Assembly (NCBI RefSeq): GCF_029478665.1
Contig: NZ_JARPQB010000003.1
Coordinates: 55,870-119,869, forward strand
Direction: 5' to 3'
DNA from: Pseudomonas entomophila
Lineage (GTDB): Bacteria; Pseudomonadota; Gammaproteobacteria; Pseudomonadales; Pseudomonadaceae
DNA: 64,000 bases
Positions 21,714 to 34,809 of the stretch are shown piece after piece (the first letter of the stretch is position 1; every line of letters begins with the position of its first letter). Made by a program: the position numbers and the translations under genes. The notes under the pieces are model-generated. The model did no database searches. It saw nothing but the letters and a program-made list of their open reading frames with translations, and had not been told where the DNA came from.

Positions 21714-21752
21714 GGGCCGCAAAGCGGTCCCAGATTCTTCAGGAGAAGTACC

Positions 21753-23129
<1,377 letters not shown>

Positions 23130-23155
23130 CCCGAATAAAAAACGAGGAGTCACCG

Positions 23156-24277
23156 ATGTCCGAAACACTGCACAAGACCCCGCTGCACGCCCTGCACCTG
23201 GAACTGGGCGCGCGCATGGTGCCGTTCGCCGGCTACGACATGCCCGTGCAGTACCCGCTGGGCGTGCTCAAGGAACACCTGCATACCCGCGAGCAGGCCG
23301 GCCTGTTCGATGTCTCGCACATGGGCCAGATCATCCTGCGCGGCAGCGACGCCGCCCGCGCCCTCGAATCGCTGGTACCGGTCGATATCATCGACCTGCC
23401 GGTGGGCATGCAGCGCTATGCCATGTTCACCAACGACGAGGGCGGCATCCTCGACGACCTGATGGTCGCCAACCTGGGTGACGACACCCTGTTCCTGGTG
23501 GTCAACGCCGCCTGCAAGGACCAGGACCTGGCGCACCTGCGCAAGCATATCGGTGATCGCTGCGAGATCCAGCCGCTGTTCGAAGAACGCGCCCTGCTGG
23601 CCTTGCAAGGCCCGGCGGCGGTCAAGGTGCTGGAGCGCCTGGCGCCGGAAGTGGCCGGCATGACCTTCATGCAGTTCCGCCCGGTCAACCTGCTGGGCAA
23701 CGCCTGCTTCGTCAGCCGCTCGGGCTACACCGGCGAGGACGGCTACGAAATCTCGGTGCCGGCCACCGCCGCCGAAGCCCTGGCCCGTCGCCTGCTGGCC
23801 GAGCCTGAAGTGCAGCCGATCGGCCTGGGCGCCCGCGACTCGCTGCGCCTGGAAGCCGGGCTGTGCCTGTACGGCCACGACATGGACAGCACCACCACCC
23901 CCATCGAAGCCAGCCTGCTGTGGGCCATCTCCAAGGTGCGCCGCGCCGATGGCGCGCGCGCTGGCGGCTTCCCCGGCGCCGACACCGTGTTCGCCCAGCA
24001 GCAGGCTGGCGTGGCGCGCAAACGGGTCGGCCTGCTGCCCCAGGAACGCACCCCTGTGCGCGAGGGCGCGCAGATCGTCGACCCGGCGGGCAAGGTGGTC
24101 GGCGAAGTGTGCAGCGGCGGCTTCGGCCCGACGCTCGGCGCCCCTGTCGCGATGGGCTATGTCGATACCGAACATGCGGCCCTCGACACGGCATTGTTTG
24201 CCGTCGTCCGTGGCAAGCAAGTTGCCCTTAAAGTCAGCAAAATGCCTTTCGTGGCACAGCGTTACTACCGTGGCTGA
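23156..24277 (+). CDS. gcvT: aminomethyltransferase, glycine cleavage T protein
   Basis: 373-residue enzyme transferring the methylene group from the H protein to tetrahydrofolate, releasing ammonia. '[22 protein letters not shown]', '[10 protein letters not shown]', '[13 protein letters not shown]' and '[21 protein letters not shown]' are family hallmarks. I chose ATG 23156 (AACGAGGAGT upstream) over the longer open frame that begins inside sdaA. Last gene of the operon. Confidence 0.97.
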   Translation: MSETLHKTPLHALHLELGARMVPFAGYDMPVQYPLGVLKEHLHTREQAGLFDVSHMGQIILRGSDAARALESLVPVDIIDLPVGMQRYAMFTNDEGGILDDLMVANLGDDTLFLVVNAACKDQDLAHLRKHIGDRCEIQPLFEERALLALQGPAAVKVLERLAPEVAGMTFMQFRPVNLLGNACFVSRSGYTGEDGYEISVPATAAEALARRLLAEPEVQPIGLGARDSLRLEAGLCLYGHDMDSTTTPIEASLLWAISKVRRADGARAGGFPGADTVFAQQQAGVARKRVGLLPQERTPVREGAQIVDPAGKVVGEVCSGGFGPTLGAPVAMGYVDTEHAALDTALFAVVRGKQVALKVSKMPFVAQRYYRG

Positions 24278-24286
24278 ATGAGGGGT

Positions 24287-24325
24287 TTGGGCAGGTCCGA
24301 CATATTCGTTTTCGAACCTGCCCAA
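24287..24325. terminator. hairpin after gcvT
   Basis: TTGGGCAGGT and ACCTGCCCAA form a perfect 10-bp stem around a 19-base AT-rich loop, 9 bases after the gcvT stop. No T-run follows. It probably marks the 3' end of the gcv transcript. Confidence 0.55.
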
Positions 24326-24560
24326 TAACTTCTGAACATAGCGCCAGGCCAGGCGCCACGCCGTTTCCGATAAATCGTTCGGTTATCGGGAAAAGCCTGA
24401 TTTTCACCCGCCGGAAGGGCTTGTTTTTCGCTCAGGAGTTGGCGTAGAGTCACTGCACTGTGTTTGCATGGGTCGCAACAGTTCGTGACCTGGGCCAGTA
24501 GCCGCAATCCGCTACAACCCGTTCGACGTCTCTTACTTTCCTGCAACCCAGCCCAGTAAT

Positions 24561-24584
24561 CTTTCACTTACAAAAGCGTGAAAG
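24561..24584 (+). other. hairpin in the leader of the cold-shock gene
   Basis: CTTTCAC-N10-GTGAAAG forms a 7-bp stem about 40 nt before the cold-shock start codon. Leaders of csp genes often act as RNA thermosensors, and this stem is a candidate element. The remaining sequence between gcvT and the csp gene (24326-24560) shows nothing recognisable. Confidence 0.4.
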
Positions 24585-24624
24585 AAACTGTCATCAAAAT
24601 TCAAGTTTCATAGGAAATAAGACA

Positions 24625-24834
24625 ATGGCTGAGCGTCAGAACGGTACCGTCAAGTGGTTCAATGACGAGAAAGGTTACGGCTTCATCACCCCAGAAAGCG
24701 GTCCGGATCTGTTCGTCCACTTCCGCGCTATCCAAGGCAACGGCTTCAAGAGCCTGAAAGAAGGCCAGAAAGTGACCTTCGTTGCTGTGCAAGGCCAAAA
24801 GGGCATGCAAGCCGACGAAGTCATTCCTCAGTGA
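24625..24834 (+). CDS. cspA: cold-shock protein (CspA family)
   Basis: 69-residue OB-fold RNA chaperone, '[36 protein letters not shown]', with intact RNP1 (KGYGFI) and RNP2 (LFVHF). It destabilises RNA secondary structure at low temperature or during stress. Monocistronic, between the gcv operon and a strong terminator. Which of the several pseudomonad csp paralogues it corresponds to is not certain. Confidence 0.95.
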   Translation: MAERQNGTVKWFNDEKGYGFITPESGPDLFVHFRAIQGNGFKSLKEGQKVTFVAVQGQKGMQADEVIPQ

Positions 24835-24846
24835 TCTGACTTCCAC

Positions 24847-24882
24847 AAAAAAGCCCCTGTGTTGACCCACAGGGGCTTTTTT
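24847..24882. terminator. bidirectional rho-independent terminator after cspA
   Basis: AAAAAAGCCCCTGTG-N6-CACAGGGGCTTTTTT: a 9-bp GC-rich stem with A-run and T-run on either side, 12 bases after the csp stop codon. Confidence 0.93.
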
Positions 24883-24931
24883 GTGCGCGCAATTCCATAG
24901 AATGGGCCTTTGCCATCTGGAGCCGCCCTGC

Positions 24932-25420
24932 ATGTCCAAGCCTCTGCTCAACCCCCAGGGTGATTTCCCACCGGTCGGCCTGGGTCGGCGCCTGGCCGCC
25001 ATGTTCTACGACTTCCTGCTGTGCACCGCTTTGCTGATCGTCACTGCCGGTCTCTACAAAATGATCCAGATGGCGATCATCGGCGAGGCGCGCATGCGTG
25101 AGCTGACCGAGGCCGGCGCGCTGGATGGCGACCCATTGCTGTCGACGATCCTGCTGTTCGCCCTGTTCGGCTTCTTCGCCAAGTTCTGGACCCACGGCGG
25201 CCAGACCCTGGGCATGCAGGTGTGGGGCATGCGCGTACAGAACGCCGACGGCAGCGCCATCAGCCTGTGGCAGGCACTGCTGCGCTTCGTGGTGTCGATC
25301 GCTTCCTGGCTGTGCCTCGGGCTGGGGTTCTTCTGGACGCTGATCGACAAGCGCCAGCGCAGCTGGCACGACATCTATTCCGAAACACAGCTGGTGCGCC
25401 TGCCCAAACGCAAGAAGTAG
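24932..25420 (+). CDS. RDD-family membrane protein
   Basis: 162-residue inner-membrane protein. The RDD signature 'GLGRRLAAMFYDFLLCTALLI' opens it. It has three to four hydrophobic segments and the conserved 'GQTLGMQVWGMRVQNADG..SLWQALLRF' plus 'LIDKRQRSWHDIYSETQLV'. The family's role is uncertain (some RDD proteins affect ion exchange). An in-frame ATG at 24902 is possible, but the family N-terminus fits 24932. Convergent with lptG. Confidence 0.85.
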   Translation: MSKPLLNPQGDFPPVGLGRRLAAMFYDFLLCTALLIVTAGLYKMIQMAIIGEARMRELTEAGALDGDPLLSTILLFALFGFFAKFWTHGGQTLGMQVWGMRVQNADGSAISLWQALLRFVVSIASWLCLGLGFFWTLIDKRQRSWHDIYSETQLVRLPKRKK

Positions 25421-25435
25421 CCAGCACAGATCCCC

Positions 25436-25501
25436 TGTAGGAGCCAGTCTTGCTGGCGAACCCTGGCCAGCCCCGGTTCGCCAGCAAGGCTGGCTCCTAC
25501 A
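25436..25501. repeat. REP inverted pair between rdd and lptG
   Basis: TGTAGGAGCCAGTCTTGCTGGCGAA and TTCGCCAGCAAGGCTGGCTCCTACA form a long imperfect hairpin in the convergent intergenic gap, next to a terminator. Confidence 0.92.
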
Positions 25502-25504
25502 GGC

Positions 25505-25533
25505 AAAAAAAAGCCGACCCTGGGGTCGGCTTC
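25505..25533. terminator. bidirectional terminator between rdd and lptG
   Basis: AAGCCGACCC-TG-GGGTCGGCTT is a perfect stem with a run of eight A on the left and TTCTTGTTT on the right, serving both converging genes. Confidence 0.88.
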
Positions 25534-25545
25534 TTGTTTGGCGGA

Positions 25546-26607
25546 TCAGCCCGCCCGGCGCATCAACCACAAACCGGCCAGCGCGCAGATGCCCGCCGGG
25601 ATCACCACCGCCAGCAACGGCGGGAAGCCGAACACCTGGCTCGATGGCCCCAGCAGATCACCCGCGATGCGGAACACGAAGCCCACCAGCACACCGGTGA
25701 ACACCCGCTGGCCGAGGGTCACCGAACGCAGCGGGCCGAAAATGAAGGAGATCGCCATCAGCACCAGCGCCGCGGTCACCGCCGGCTGCAGGACCTTGGT
25801 CCAGAACGCCAGCCAGTAACGGGAGTTGTTCAGGCCCTGGTCGGACAGGTAGTGGATGTAGTCCCACAGCCCGGTGATCGACAGCGACTCCGGTGCCAGC
25901 ACCACGGTATTGAGCAACTCCGGGGTCACCGACACGTCCCAGACTTCTTCAGGCGCATTGATCACTTCGGTGTGGTCGCCACGGAAGTACGTGGTGGCCA
26001 CATCGTTCAGCACCCACTTGCCGTCCTGGTACTGCGCCCGACGCGCGAAGCTCGAGGTCTGGATCTTGCGCTGCTCGTCGAAGCGATAGCGGGTCACGCC
26101 CAGCAGCAGGCCGTTGGGCTGCACCGAGTTGATGTGCACGAACTCCTCGCCCTGGCGGTGCCACATGCCACGCTTGGAGCTCTGCGCCTCGCCACCGCCC
26201 TGGGCCAGCGAACGGTCGGCCTGGGCCTTGTTCTCGGTCACCGGGGCGACGTACTCGCCGATCAGAACACCAACCAGCATCAGCACCAGCATCGGCTTCA
26301 TCACCGCCCAGACGATGCGGCCGATCGAAACGCCGGCGGCGCGCATGATGGTCAGCTCGCTGCTGCTGGCCAGGCTGCCCAGGCCGATCAGGCAGCCGAT
26401 CAACGCGGCCATGGGCAGCATGTCGTAGAGCCGGCGCGGCGCGGTCAGCAGCACATAGCTGCCGGCGTCCATCACCGTGTAGGTGTCGCTCAGGTCGCTC
26501 ATCTCGTCGATGAAGGCGAACAACGAGGCCAGGCCGAGGATGATGCCCAGCACGGCGAGAATGGCCAGCAGCACGCTCTGGCCGATGTAGCGGTCCAGTT
26601 TAACCAC
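25546..26607 (-). CDS. lptG: LPS export permease LptG
   Basis: 353-residue inner-membrane subunit of the LptB2FGC transporter that extracts lipopolysaccharide and feeds it to the periplasmic bridge. Three N-terminal and three C-terminal membrane helices flank a periplasmic beta-jellyroll. 'VKLDRYIGQSVLLAILAVLGIILGLASLFAFIDE' is characteristic. GTG at 26607 gives the family start MVKLDRYIG and overlaps the lptF stop by 8 bases, so the genes are coupled. Confidence 0.94.
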   Translation of the reverse strand: MVKLDRYIGQSVLLAILAVLGIILGLASLFAFIDEMSDLSDTYTVMDAGSYVLLTAPRRLYDMLPMAALIGCLIGLGSLASSSELTIMRAAGVSIGRIVWAVMKPMLVLMLVGVLIGEYVAPVTENKAQADRSLAQGGGEAQSSKRGMWHRQGEEFVHINSVQPNGLLLGVTRYRFDEQRKIQTSSFARRAQYQDGKWVLNDVATTYFRGDHTEVINAPEEVWDVSVTPELLNTVVLAPESLSITGLWDYIHYLSDQGLNNSRYWLAFWTKVLQPAVTAALVLMAISFIFGPLRSVTLGQRVFTGVLVGFVFRIAGDLLGPSSQVFGFPPLLAVVIPAGICALAGLWLMRRAG

Positions 26608-27715
26608 GGGCCACCTCCGCACGGCGAGCGGCGCGCTTGAGGCGCAGCGGCTCCCAGTACATCAGCCCCAGGCCGATGAGCAGGAACAGGCCATGGACCC
26701 ACCAGATACCCAGCGAGATAGGCAGCTTGCCCTTCTCCAGGGCGCCACGCACGGAAATCAGCATCGTCAGATAGGCCATGTACAGGAGAATCGCCGGCAG
26801 CAGCTTGAGGAAGCGGCCCTGGCGCGGGTTGACGCGGGACAGCGGCACCGCCAGCAGCGTCACGACGAACACCAGCAGTGGCAGCGACAGGCGCCACTGC
26901 AGCTCGGCGCGTTCGCGCACGCCCGGGTTGCCGAACAGGTCGGAAGTCGGGATCGCTTCGCGCTCGGTCACCTCTTCGGCGACCTCCGGCTTGGGCAGCA
27001 GCACGCCGTAGGTGTCGTACTTGATCGCCCGGTAGTCGGCCTGGCCTGGGTTGCCGTCATAACGGTAGCCGTTCTGCAGCACCAGGTAGCGGTTGCCGTC
27101 GGCTTGCACTTCCTGGTGGCCCTTCTCGGCGACCAGCACCGACGGCGCACGGTCCTTGGTTTTGTCCTGGTTGAAGCGCTTCTCGGAGATGAACACCCCG
27201 GCCAGGTTGATGCGATCGTCGGACAGCTGCTCGGTGTAGGTGACCCGCGAGCCATCACGCAGGGTCTGGAAGCGGCCCGGCACCAGGGTGTCGAACTCGG
27301 TGAGCGCATCCTGCTGGGCAATGATCTTCTGCACCTGGGCCACGCCCAGGGGCGCCAGGCTCAGGCTCAGCCAGGCCACCAGCAGGGCGACCAGCGCCGC
27401 CGGCGCCAGGGTCATCGCCAGCAGGCGCTGCTGGCTCATGCCGGTGGCCGACAGCACGGTCATCTCGCTTTCGAGATACAACCGGCCATAGGCGAGCAGG
27501 ATGCCGAGGAACAGCCCCAGGGGCAGGATCAGCTGCAGGAAGCCCGGCAGGCGGAAGCCCATGATCATGAACAGCACGCCCGGGTCGAGCACGCCCTGGG
27601 CCGCCTGGGCCAGGTATTTGATGAAGCGCCCGCTCATGATGATCACCAGCAGCACGGCGCTGACGGCGCTCAAGGTCACCAGGACCTCGCGGGACAGATA
27701 ACGAAAGACGATCAA
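26600..27715 (-). CDS. lptF: LPS export permease LptF
   Basis: 371-residue partner of LptG. 'MIVFRYLSREVLVTLSAVSAVLLVIIMSGRFIKYLAQAAQG' is the conserved first helix. A periplasmic jellyroll domain (about 100-265) is followed by three helices ending in 'WVHGLFLLIGLGLMYWEPLRLKRAARR'. I chose the rare TTG at 27715 because AGGAG lies 7 bases upstream and the family starts at this point; a GTG four codons earlier would overlap the ribosome site. Divergent from pepA, as in other pseudomonads. Confidence 0.93.
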   Translation of the reverse strand: MIVFRYLSREVLVTLSAVSAVLLVIIMSGRFIKYLAQAAQGVLDPGVLFMIMGFRLPGFLQLILPLGLFLGILLAYGRLYLESEMTVLSATGMSQQRLLAMTLAPAALVALLVAWLSLSLAPLGVAQVQKIIAQQDALTEFDTLVPGRFQTLRDGSRVTYTEQLSDDRINLAGVFISEKRFNQDKTKDRAPSVLVAEKGHQEVQADGNRYLVLQNGYRYDGNPGQADYRAIKYDTYGVLLPKPEVAEEVTEREAIPTSDLFGNPGVRERAELQWRLSLPLLVFVVTLLAVPLSRVNPRQGRFLKLLPAILLYMAYLTMLISVRGALEKGKLPISLGIWWVHGLFLLIGLGLMYWEPLRLKRAARRAEVARG

Positions 27716-29499
<1,784 letters not shown>

Positions 29500-29546
29500 T
29501 GCCCACGCCGGTGGCGCCCTGGCGCCACCGGCCGGCAGACCGAACC

Positions 29547-29975
29547 ATGAGCCAAGTCGATTTCTACATCCTGCCCACCGACTCGCTGTCGGCGCGGCTG
29601 GATTTTGCCTGCAAACTCTGCGAGAAGGCCTGGCGCCTGGGGCACCGGGTCTACCTGCACTGCCAGGACGAGGCCCAGCGCCTCGAACTGGATGAACGCC
29701 TGTGGCGGTTCAAGGGCGAAGCCTTCATCCCCCATGACCACGCCGAAGCGCACCAGGATGCCAGCGTGGCCCTTGGGCTCGGCAACGACGCCGGTGAGCA
29801 CCGCGACCTGCTGATCAACCTGGGCGGCCACGTCCCCGGGTTCGTCGGCCAGTTCGAACGGGTCGCCGAGATCGTCGTCGAGGAACCGGCCATCCGCCTG
29901 GCCGCACGCGAGCGATTCCGTTTCTACCGCGAACAGGGCTATGCTCTGCAAGACCACCGCTTACAGCGACTTTGA
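29547..29975 (+). CDS. holC: DNA polymerase III chi subunit
   Basis: 142-residue clamp-loader accessory protein. Chi links the clamp loader, through psi, to single-strand-binding protein. 'MSQVDFYILPTDSLSARLDFACKLCEKAWRLGHRVYLHC' and 'FIPHDHAE' are typical. The ATG at 29547 is chosen over an in-frame upstream start that would lie in the pepA tail. Its stop overlaps or nearly abuts the next small gene, suggesting co-translation. Confidence 0.94.
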   Translation: MSQVDFYILPTDSLSARLDFACKLCEKAWRLGHRVYLHCQDEAQRLELDERLWRFKGEAFIPHDHAEAHQDASVALGLGNDAGEHRDLLINLGGHVPGFVGQFERVAEIVVEEPAIRLAARERFRFYREQGYALQDHRLQRL

Positions 29976-29980
29976 CGACG

Positions 29981-30352
29981 ATGGACAAGCAGCTGACCAG
30001 CCTCACCCATTCCGCCCACCTGCTCGACGATCTCGAATCGATCCGCGAGCTGCTGGGAGACGCCAACCTGCAACCGCCGCTCTTGACCGAGACGGTGGAG
30101 CAGATTCCCTTGTTGCTCGACGAGCCCGCCGCTACCGCGCCGCCGGTCGTCGAGGCCGCGCCGGCGCCAGCGCCCGAGGAAGATGCCCAGGCCCGCCGCC
30201 AGGACACCCTGCTGCACCTGGACAGCGAACTGCGCGCCGCCGCGCAACTGATCATGCAGGACGTGATCAACGACTTCACCCCGCACATCGAGACCGAGAT
30301 CAAGCGCCGCCTTGATGCACGGCTGGAGCGCTTGCTCAAGCGTTCCGAGTGA
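29981..30352 (+). CDS. small conserved protein between holC and valS
   Basis: 123-residue protein starting 'MDKQLTSLTHSAHLLDDLESIRELLGD', with a Pro/Ala-rich acidic middle (about 45-70, 'PAATAPPVVEAAPAPAPEED') and a charged helical C-terminus 'DVINDFTPHIETEIKRRLDARLERLLKR'. It is conserved at this place in pseudomonads, but I know no function. An in-frame TTG at 29972 overlaps the holC stop (TTGACG); ATG at 29981 is the more usual codon. The layout (short N-terminal segment, disordered linker, helical end) suggests an adaptor, as inference only. Confidence 0.7.
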   Translation: MDKQLTSLTHSAHLLDDLESIRELLGDANLQPPLLTETVEQIPLLLDEPAATAPPVVEAAPAPAPEEDAQARRQDTLLHLDSELRAAAQLIMQDVINDFTPHIETEIKRRLDARLERLLKRSE

Positions 30353-30357
30353 TCCCG

Positions 30358-30417
30358 TTCGCCAACAAGGCTGGCTCCTACGCACGATCCCTTGTAGGAG
30401 CCAGCCTTGCTGGCGAA
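30358..30417. repeat. REP inverted pair upstream of valS
   Basis: TTCGCCAACAAGGCTGGCTCCTA faces TTGTAGGAGCCAGCCTTGCTGGCGAA with a 10-base spacer and heads inward, between the small gene and valS. Confidence 0.9.
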
Positions 30418-30507
30418 ATCGCTCACTCCCTCCCCTGTCGCCTGCGGCCTCTACGTTGGTTATACTTCCCGGCTTTCCCGAATTAATGCCTAAGGGTCCC
30501 GCCGCGC

Positions 30508-33354
30508 ATGGATAAGACCTACCAGCCGCACGCCATCGAAACTTCCTGGTACAACACCTGGGAGTCCGAGAACTATTTCGCCCCACAAGGTGCTGGCGAC
30601 TCGTACACCATCATGATCCCGCCGCCGAACGTGACCGGCAGCCTGCACATGGGTCACGGTTTCAACAACGCGATCATGGACGCGCTGATCCGCTTCCGCC
30701 GCATGCAGGGTCGCGACACCCTGTGGCAGCCGGGCACCGACCACGCCGGCATCGCCACCCAGATGCTGGTGGAACGCCAGCTCGAGGCGAAAGGCCAGAA
30801 CCGCCATGACCTGGGCCGCGACAAGTTCCTGGAAAAGGTCTGGGAGTGGAAGGATCAGTCCGGTGGCAACATCAGCCGCCAGATCCGCCGCCTGGGCTCG
30901 TCGGTGGACTGGAGCCGCGAGCGCTTCACCATGGACGACGGCCTGTCCGAAGCGGTCAAGGAAGCCTTCGTGCGCCTGCACGAAGACGGCCTGATCTACC
31001 GCGGCAAGCGCCTGGTCAACTGGGACACCAAGCTGCACACGGCGATTTCCGACCTCGAAGTGGAAAACCACGACGAGAAGGGCCACTTGTGGAACCTGCG
31101 CTACCCGCTGGCCGACGGCGCCAAGACCGCCGAAGGCAAGGACCACCTGGTGGTCGCCACCACCCGTCCGGAAACCCTGCTGGGTGACGTCGCCGTCGCG
31201 GTCAACCCGACCGACGAGCGCTACCAGGCACTGATCGGCAAGTTCGTCGAACTGCCGCTGGTCGGCCGTCGCATCCCGATCGTCGCCGACGACTACTGCG
31301 ACCCCGAGTTCGGCACCGGCTGCGTGAAGATCACCCCGGCCCACGACTTCAACGACTATGAAGTCGGCAAGCGCCACAACCTGCCGCTGCTCAATATCTT
31401 CGACAAGAACGCCACCGTGCTGGCCGCCGTGCAGGCGTTCAACCTCGACGGCAGCGTCAACGAAGGTATCGACACATCGCTGCCAGCCCAGTACGCCGGC
31501 CTCGACCGCTTCGTCGCGCGCAAGCAGATGGTCGCCGACCTGGACGCGCAAGGCTTGCTGGTCAGCATCGACGACCACGCCCTGAAAGTCCCGAAAGGCG
31601 ACCGTTCCGGCACCGTCATCGAACCTTGGCTGACCGACCAGTGGTACGTCTCCACCAAGCCGCTGGCCGAACCGGCCATCGCCGCCGTGGAAGACGGCCG
31701 CATCCAGTTCGTGCCGAAACAGTACGAGAACATGTACTTCTCCTGGATGCGCGACATCCAGGACTGGTGCATCAGCCGCCAGCTGTGGTGGGGCCACCGC
31801 ATCCCGGCCTGGTACGACGAGGCCGGCCAGGTCTATGTCGGCCGCGACGAGGCCGAAGTGCGCGCCAAGCACAACCTGGGCGCCGAGGTGAAACTGCGCC
31901 AGGACGACGACGTGCTCGACACCTGGTTCAGCTCGGGCCTGTGGACCTTCTCCACCCTCGGCTGGCCGGAACAGACCGAGTTCCTGAAGAAGTTCCACTC
32001 CACCGACGTGCTGGTCACCGGCTTCGACATCATCTTCTTCTGGGTCGCCCGGATGATCATGCTGACGATGCACCTGATCAAGAACGAGGACGGCACCCCG
32101 CAGGTACCGTTCAAGACCGTCTACGTGCACGGCCTGGTGCGCGACGGCCAAGGTCAGAAGATGTCCAAGTCGAAGGGCAACGTCCTCGACCCGCTGGACA
32201 TCGTCGACGGCATCACCCTCGACGCCCTGCTGGAAAAACGCACCAGCGGCATGATGCAACCGAAGCTGGCCGAGAAAATCGCCAAGCAGACCAAGGCTGA
32301 GTTCCCGGAAGGCATCGCCAGCTACGGCACCGACGCCCTGCGCTTCACCTTCTGCTCGCTGGCCTCCACCGGCCGCGACATCAAGTTCGACATGGGCCGC
32401 GTCGAAGGCTACCGCAACTTCTGCAACAAGATCTGGAACGCCGCCCGCTACGTGCTGGACAAGGGCGAGGACTGCGGCCAGAACGGCGAGGCCTACGAGC
32501 TGTCGCTGGCCGACCGCTGGATCATCTCGCAGCTGCAGCGCACCGAAGCCGAAGTGACCCGCCAGCTCGAGCAGTTCCGCTTCGACCTGGCCAGCCAGGC
32601 GCTGTACGAGTTCATCTGGAACCAGTACTGCGACTGGTACCTGGAACTGTCCAAGCCCGTGCTGTGGGACGAGAACGCCCCGGTCGAGCGCGCCCGTGGC
32701 ACCCGCCGCACCTTGGTGCGCGTGCTGGAAGTCGCCCTGCGCCTGGCCCACCCGTTCATGCCGTTCATCACCGAAGAGATCTGGCAGCGCATCGCGCCGC
32801 TGGCCGGCATCGAAGGCAAGACCATCATGCTGCAGCCGTGGCCTGAAGCGAACGAAAGCCGCATCGACGCCGCCGCCGAAGGCGACATCGAGTGGCTCAA
32901 GGAGCTGATGGTCGGCCTGCGCAACATCCGCGCCGAGATGAACATCGGCCCGGGCAAGCCGCTGCCGCTGTTCCTGAAGAACGCCAACGCCGACGACCAG
33001 CGTCGCCTGCAGGAAAACGAAGCCCTGCTGAAGAAACTGGCCAAGGTCGAGTCGTTCACCGTGCTGGGCGAACAGGACGAAGCGCCGCTGTCGGCCACCG
33101 CGCTGGTGGGTGATCTGCAGGTGCTGGTACCGATGGCCGGCCTGATCGACAAGGACGCGGAACTGGCGCGCCTGAGCAAAGAGATCCAGCGCCTGCAGGG
33201 CGAAGTCCAGCGCGTCGGCGGCAAGCTGTCGAACGCCGCCTTCGTCGACAAGGCCCCGCCTGCGGTGATCGAGAAGGAACGTGCCAAGCTGGCCGAGTCG
33301 GAGCAGGCCCTGGCCAACTTCACCGAGCAGCATGCACGGATCGCTGCGCTGTAA
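30508..33354 (+). CDS. valS: valyl-tRNA synthetase
   Basis: 948-residue class I synthetase charging tRNA-Val. HIGH-type motif '[16 protein letters not shown]' (residues about 40-55), editing domain (about 190-340), '[18 protein letters not shown]' (KMSKS), anticodon-binding domain, and the C-terminal coiled coil '[38 protein letters not shown]'. Full family length. Confidence 0.98.
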   Translation: MDKTYQPHAIETSWYNTWESENYFAPQGAGDSYTIMIPPPNVTGSLHMGHGFNNAIMDALIRFRRMQGRDTLWQPGTDHAGIATQMLVERQLEAKGQNRHDLGRDKFLEKVWEWKDQSGGNISRQIRRLGSSVDWSRERFTMDDGLSEAVKEAFVRLHEDGLIYRGKRLVNWDTKLHTAISDLEVENHDEKGHLWNLRYPLADGAKTAEGKDHLVVATTRPETLLGDVAVAVNPTDERYQALIGKFVELPLVGRRIPIVADDYCDPEFGTGCVKITPAHDFNDYEVGKRHNLPLLNIFDKNATVLAAVQAFNLDGSVNEGIDTSLPAQYAGLDRFVARKQMVADLDAQGLLVSIDDHALKVPKGDRSGTVIEPWLTDQWYVSTKPLAEPAIAAVEDGRIQFVPKQYENMYFSWMRDIQDWCISRQLWWGHRIPAWYDEAGQVYVGRDEAEVRAKHNLGAEVKLRQDDDVLDTWFSSGLWTFSTLGWPEQTEFLKKFHSTDVLVTGFDIIFFWVARMIMLTMHLIKNEDGTPQVPFKTVYVHGLVRDGQGQKMSKSKGNVLDPLDIVDGITLDALLEKRTSGMMQPKLAEKIAKQTKAEFPEGIASYGTDALRFTFCSLASTGRDIKFDMGRVEGYRNFCNKIWNAARYVLDKGEDCGQNGEAYELSLADRWIISQLQRTEAEVTRQLEQFRFDLASQALYEFIWNQYCDWYLELSKPVLWDENAPVERARGTRRTLVRVLEVALRLAHPFMPFITEEIWQRIAPLAGIEGKTIMLQPWPEANESRIDAAAEGDIEWLKELMVGLRNIRAEMNIGPGKPLPLFLKNANADDQRRLQENEALLKKLAKVESFTVLGEQDEAPLSATALVGDLQVLVPMAGLIDKDAELARLSKEIQRLQGEVQRVGGKLSNAAFVDKAPPAVIEKERAKLAESEQALANFTEQHARIAAL

Positions 33355-33395
33355 TCATTTACATCGCTGACTGACCGGCGAGGGCTTCGCCCTCG

Positions 33396-33479
33396 TTCGC
33401 GGCACAAGGCCGCTCCTACAGGGAATTGCATGGCTCACATGCCTGCGCTTTCCTGTAGGAGCGGCCTTGTGCCGCGAAA
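33396..33479. repeat. REP inverted pair after valS
   Basis: TTCGCGGCACAAGGCCGCTCCTACA and TGTAGGAGCGGCCTTGTGCCGCGAAA, heads inward around a 33-base spacer containing GCATGGCTCACATGC. It is followed by GGGCCGCAAAGCGGTCC, a small extra palindrome also seen next to the copies at 21713 and 60692. Confidence 0.92.
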
Positions 33480-33526
33480 GGGCCGCAAAGCGGTCCCGTG
33501 GCCAACAAAGCAACACCGGATCGACC

Positions 33527-34477
33527 ATGACCGACAAACCCACCCTGCACCCACGCAACCGCCACCAGGGCCGCTACGACTTCCCCGCGCTGATCAAGGC
33601 GCACCCGGACCTGGCCCGCTTCACCATCACCAACCCCTACGGCAAGCCCAGCATCGACTTCGCCAACCCCGAAGCCGTGCGGGTGTTCAACCGTGCCCTG
33701 CTCAAGGCCCAGTACGGCATCCAGCACTGGGACATCCCGGCGGACTACCTGTGCCCGCCGATCCCCGGCCGCGCCGACTACATCCACGTGCTGGCCGACC
33801 TGCTGGCCGAGGACAACGCCGCCGAGGTGCCTCGCGGCGCCCAGGTGCGTGCCCTGGACATCGGTGTCGGCGCCAACTGCATCTACCCCCTGCTGGGCCA
33901 CAGCGACTACCGCTGGCGTTTCCTCGGCTCGGACATCGACACCACCGCCCTGGCCTCGGCCAAGGCCATCGTCCAGGCCAACAAGCTCGACAAGGCCATC
34001 GGCCTGCGTCAGCAACCCCAGCCCAAGCACATCCTTGCCGGGCTCCTGCAGGCGGACGAGCGCTTCGACGTGACCTTGTGCAATCCGCCCTTCCACGCCT
34101 CGCGCGAAGAAGCCACCCGCGGCAGCCAGCGCAAGTGGAAGAACCTCGGCAAGCAGGACCCCAAGCGCAAGCTGCCGGTGCTGAATTTTGGCGGGCAGAA
34201 CAACGAGCTGTGGTGCGAAGGTGGCGAAATCCGCTTCGTCAGCCAATTGGTCGGCGAAAGCCAGCAGTACGCCGAACAGGTGCTGTGGTTCACCAGCCTG
34301 GTATCGAAGGCCAGCAACCTGCCGGGCATAGAGGCAGCCTTGAAGAAGGCCGGCGTGAAAGCCCTGCGCATCGTCGAGATGGGCCAGGGCCAGAAACAGA
34401 GCCGAATGGTCGCCTGGAGCTTCCACGACGACACGGCCCGCCAGGCATGGCATGCCCGGCGTAAATCACAGGCATGA
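33527..34477 (+). CDS. rlmF: 23S rRNA m6A1618 methyltransferase
   Basis: 316-residue SAM-dependent methyltransferase of the YbiN/RlmF family that modifies A1618 of 23S rRNA. '[17 protein letters not shown]' is the family N-terminus, '[18 protein letters not shown]' the SAM-binding motif I, and '[11 protein letters not shown]' the NPPF catalytic motif of N6-adenine methyltransferases. ATG 33527 chosen because a longer frame begins inside the REP. It ends at a shared terminator with hupN. Confidence 0.93.
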   Translation: MTDKPTLHPRNRHQGRYDFPALIKAHPDLARFTITNPYGKPSIDFANPEAVRVFNRALLKAQYGIQHWDIPADYLCPPIPGRADYIHVLADLLAEDNAAEVPRGAQVRALDIGVGANCIYPLLGHSDYRWRFLGSDIDTTALASAKAIVQANKLDKAIGLRQQPQPKHILAGLLQADERFDVTLCNPPFHASREEATRGSQRKWKNLGKQDPKRKLPVLNFGGQNNELWCEGGEIRFVSQLVGESQQYAEQVLWFTSLVSKASNLPGIEAALKKAGVKALRIVEMGQGQKQSRMVAWSFHDDTARQAWHARRKSQA

Positions 34478-34510
34478 AAAAACCGCGCCCGGGCAAGCCG
34501 GGCGCGGTTT
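34476..34510. terminator. bidirectional terminator rlmF / hupN
   Basis: AACCGCGCCCGG-GCAAG-CCGGGCGCGGTT: a 12-bp perfect stem preceded by a run of six A (a T-run for hupN), lying between two convergent genes. Confidence 0.92.
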
Positions 34511-34527
34511 CGTCAACGCATCAACAA

Positions 34528-34809
34528 TTACTTGTTGATCGAGTCGGTCAGCACTTTGGCTGGAACGAACTTGACGACTTTCTTGGCAGCGATTTCGATG
34601 GCGGCGCCAGTCGAAGGGTTGCGGCCGGTACGGGCAGGACGCTCGGTGACTTTCAGCTTGCCGATGCCTGGCAGGGTGATTTCAGCGCCGTTTTCCAGTT
34701 GGTCGGCGACGATCTGGCCCAGTTGCTCCAGGGCAGCGCGCGCGGTGGTTTTCGGCGCGTCGATGGATTCGGCGATATCGGCAATCAGTTGGTCTTTGGT
34801 CAGTGCCAT
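34528..34809 (-). CDS. hupN: HU-family DNA-binding protein (HupN type)
   Basis: 93-residue histone-like protein: 'MALTKDQLIADIAESIDAPKTTARAALEQLGQIV', the beta-arm signature 'GKLKVTERPARTGRNPSTGAAIEIAAKKVVKFVPAKVL'. It bends DNA and compacts the nucleoid. Pseudomonas has several HU genes; position next to valS/rlmF and yejK agrees with what I recall for hupN. Single-gene unit. Confidence 0.93.
   Translation of the reverse strand: MALTKDQLIADIAESIDAPKTTARAALEQLGQIVADQLENGAEITLPGIGKLKVTERPARTGRNPSTGAAIEIAAKKVVKFVPAKVLTDSINK

Noticed and set aside
30490..33333. 947-residue open frame on the strand opposite valS
   Set aside because: Mirror of a long GC-rich coding gene with strong third-position bias; the translation is low-complexity Gly/Val/Asp/His-rich, with no domain. 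valS itself is complete.
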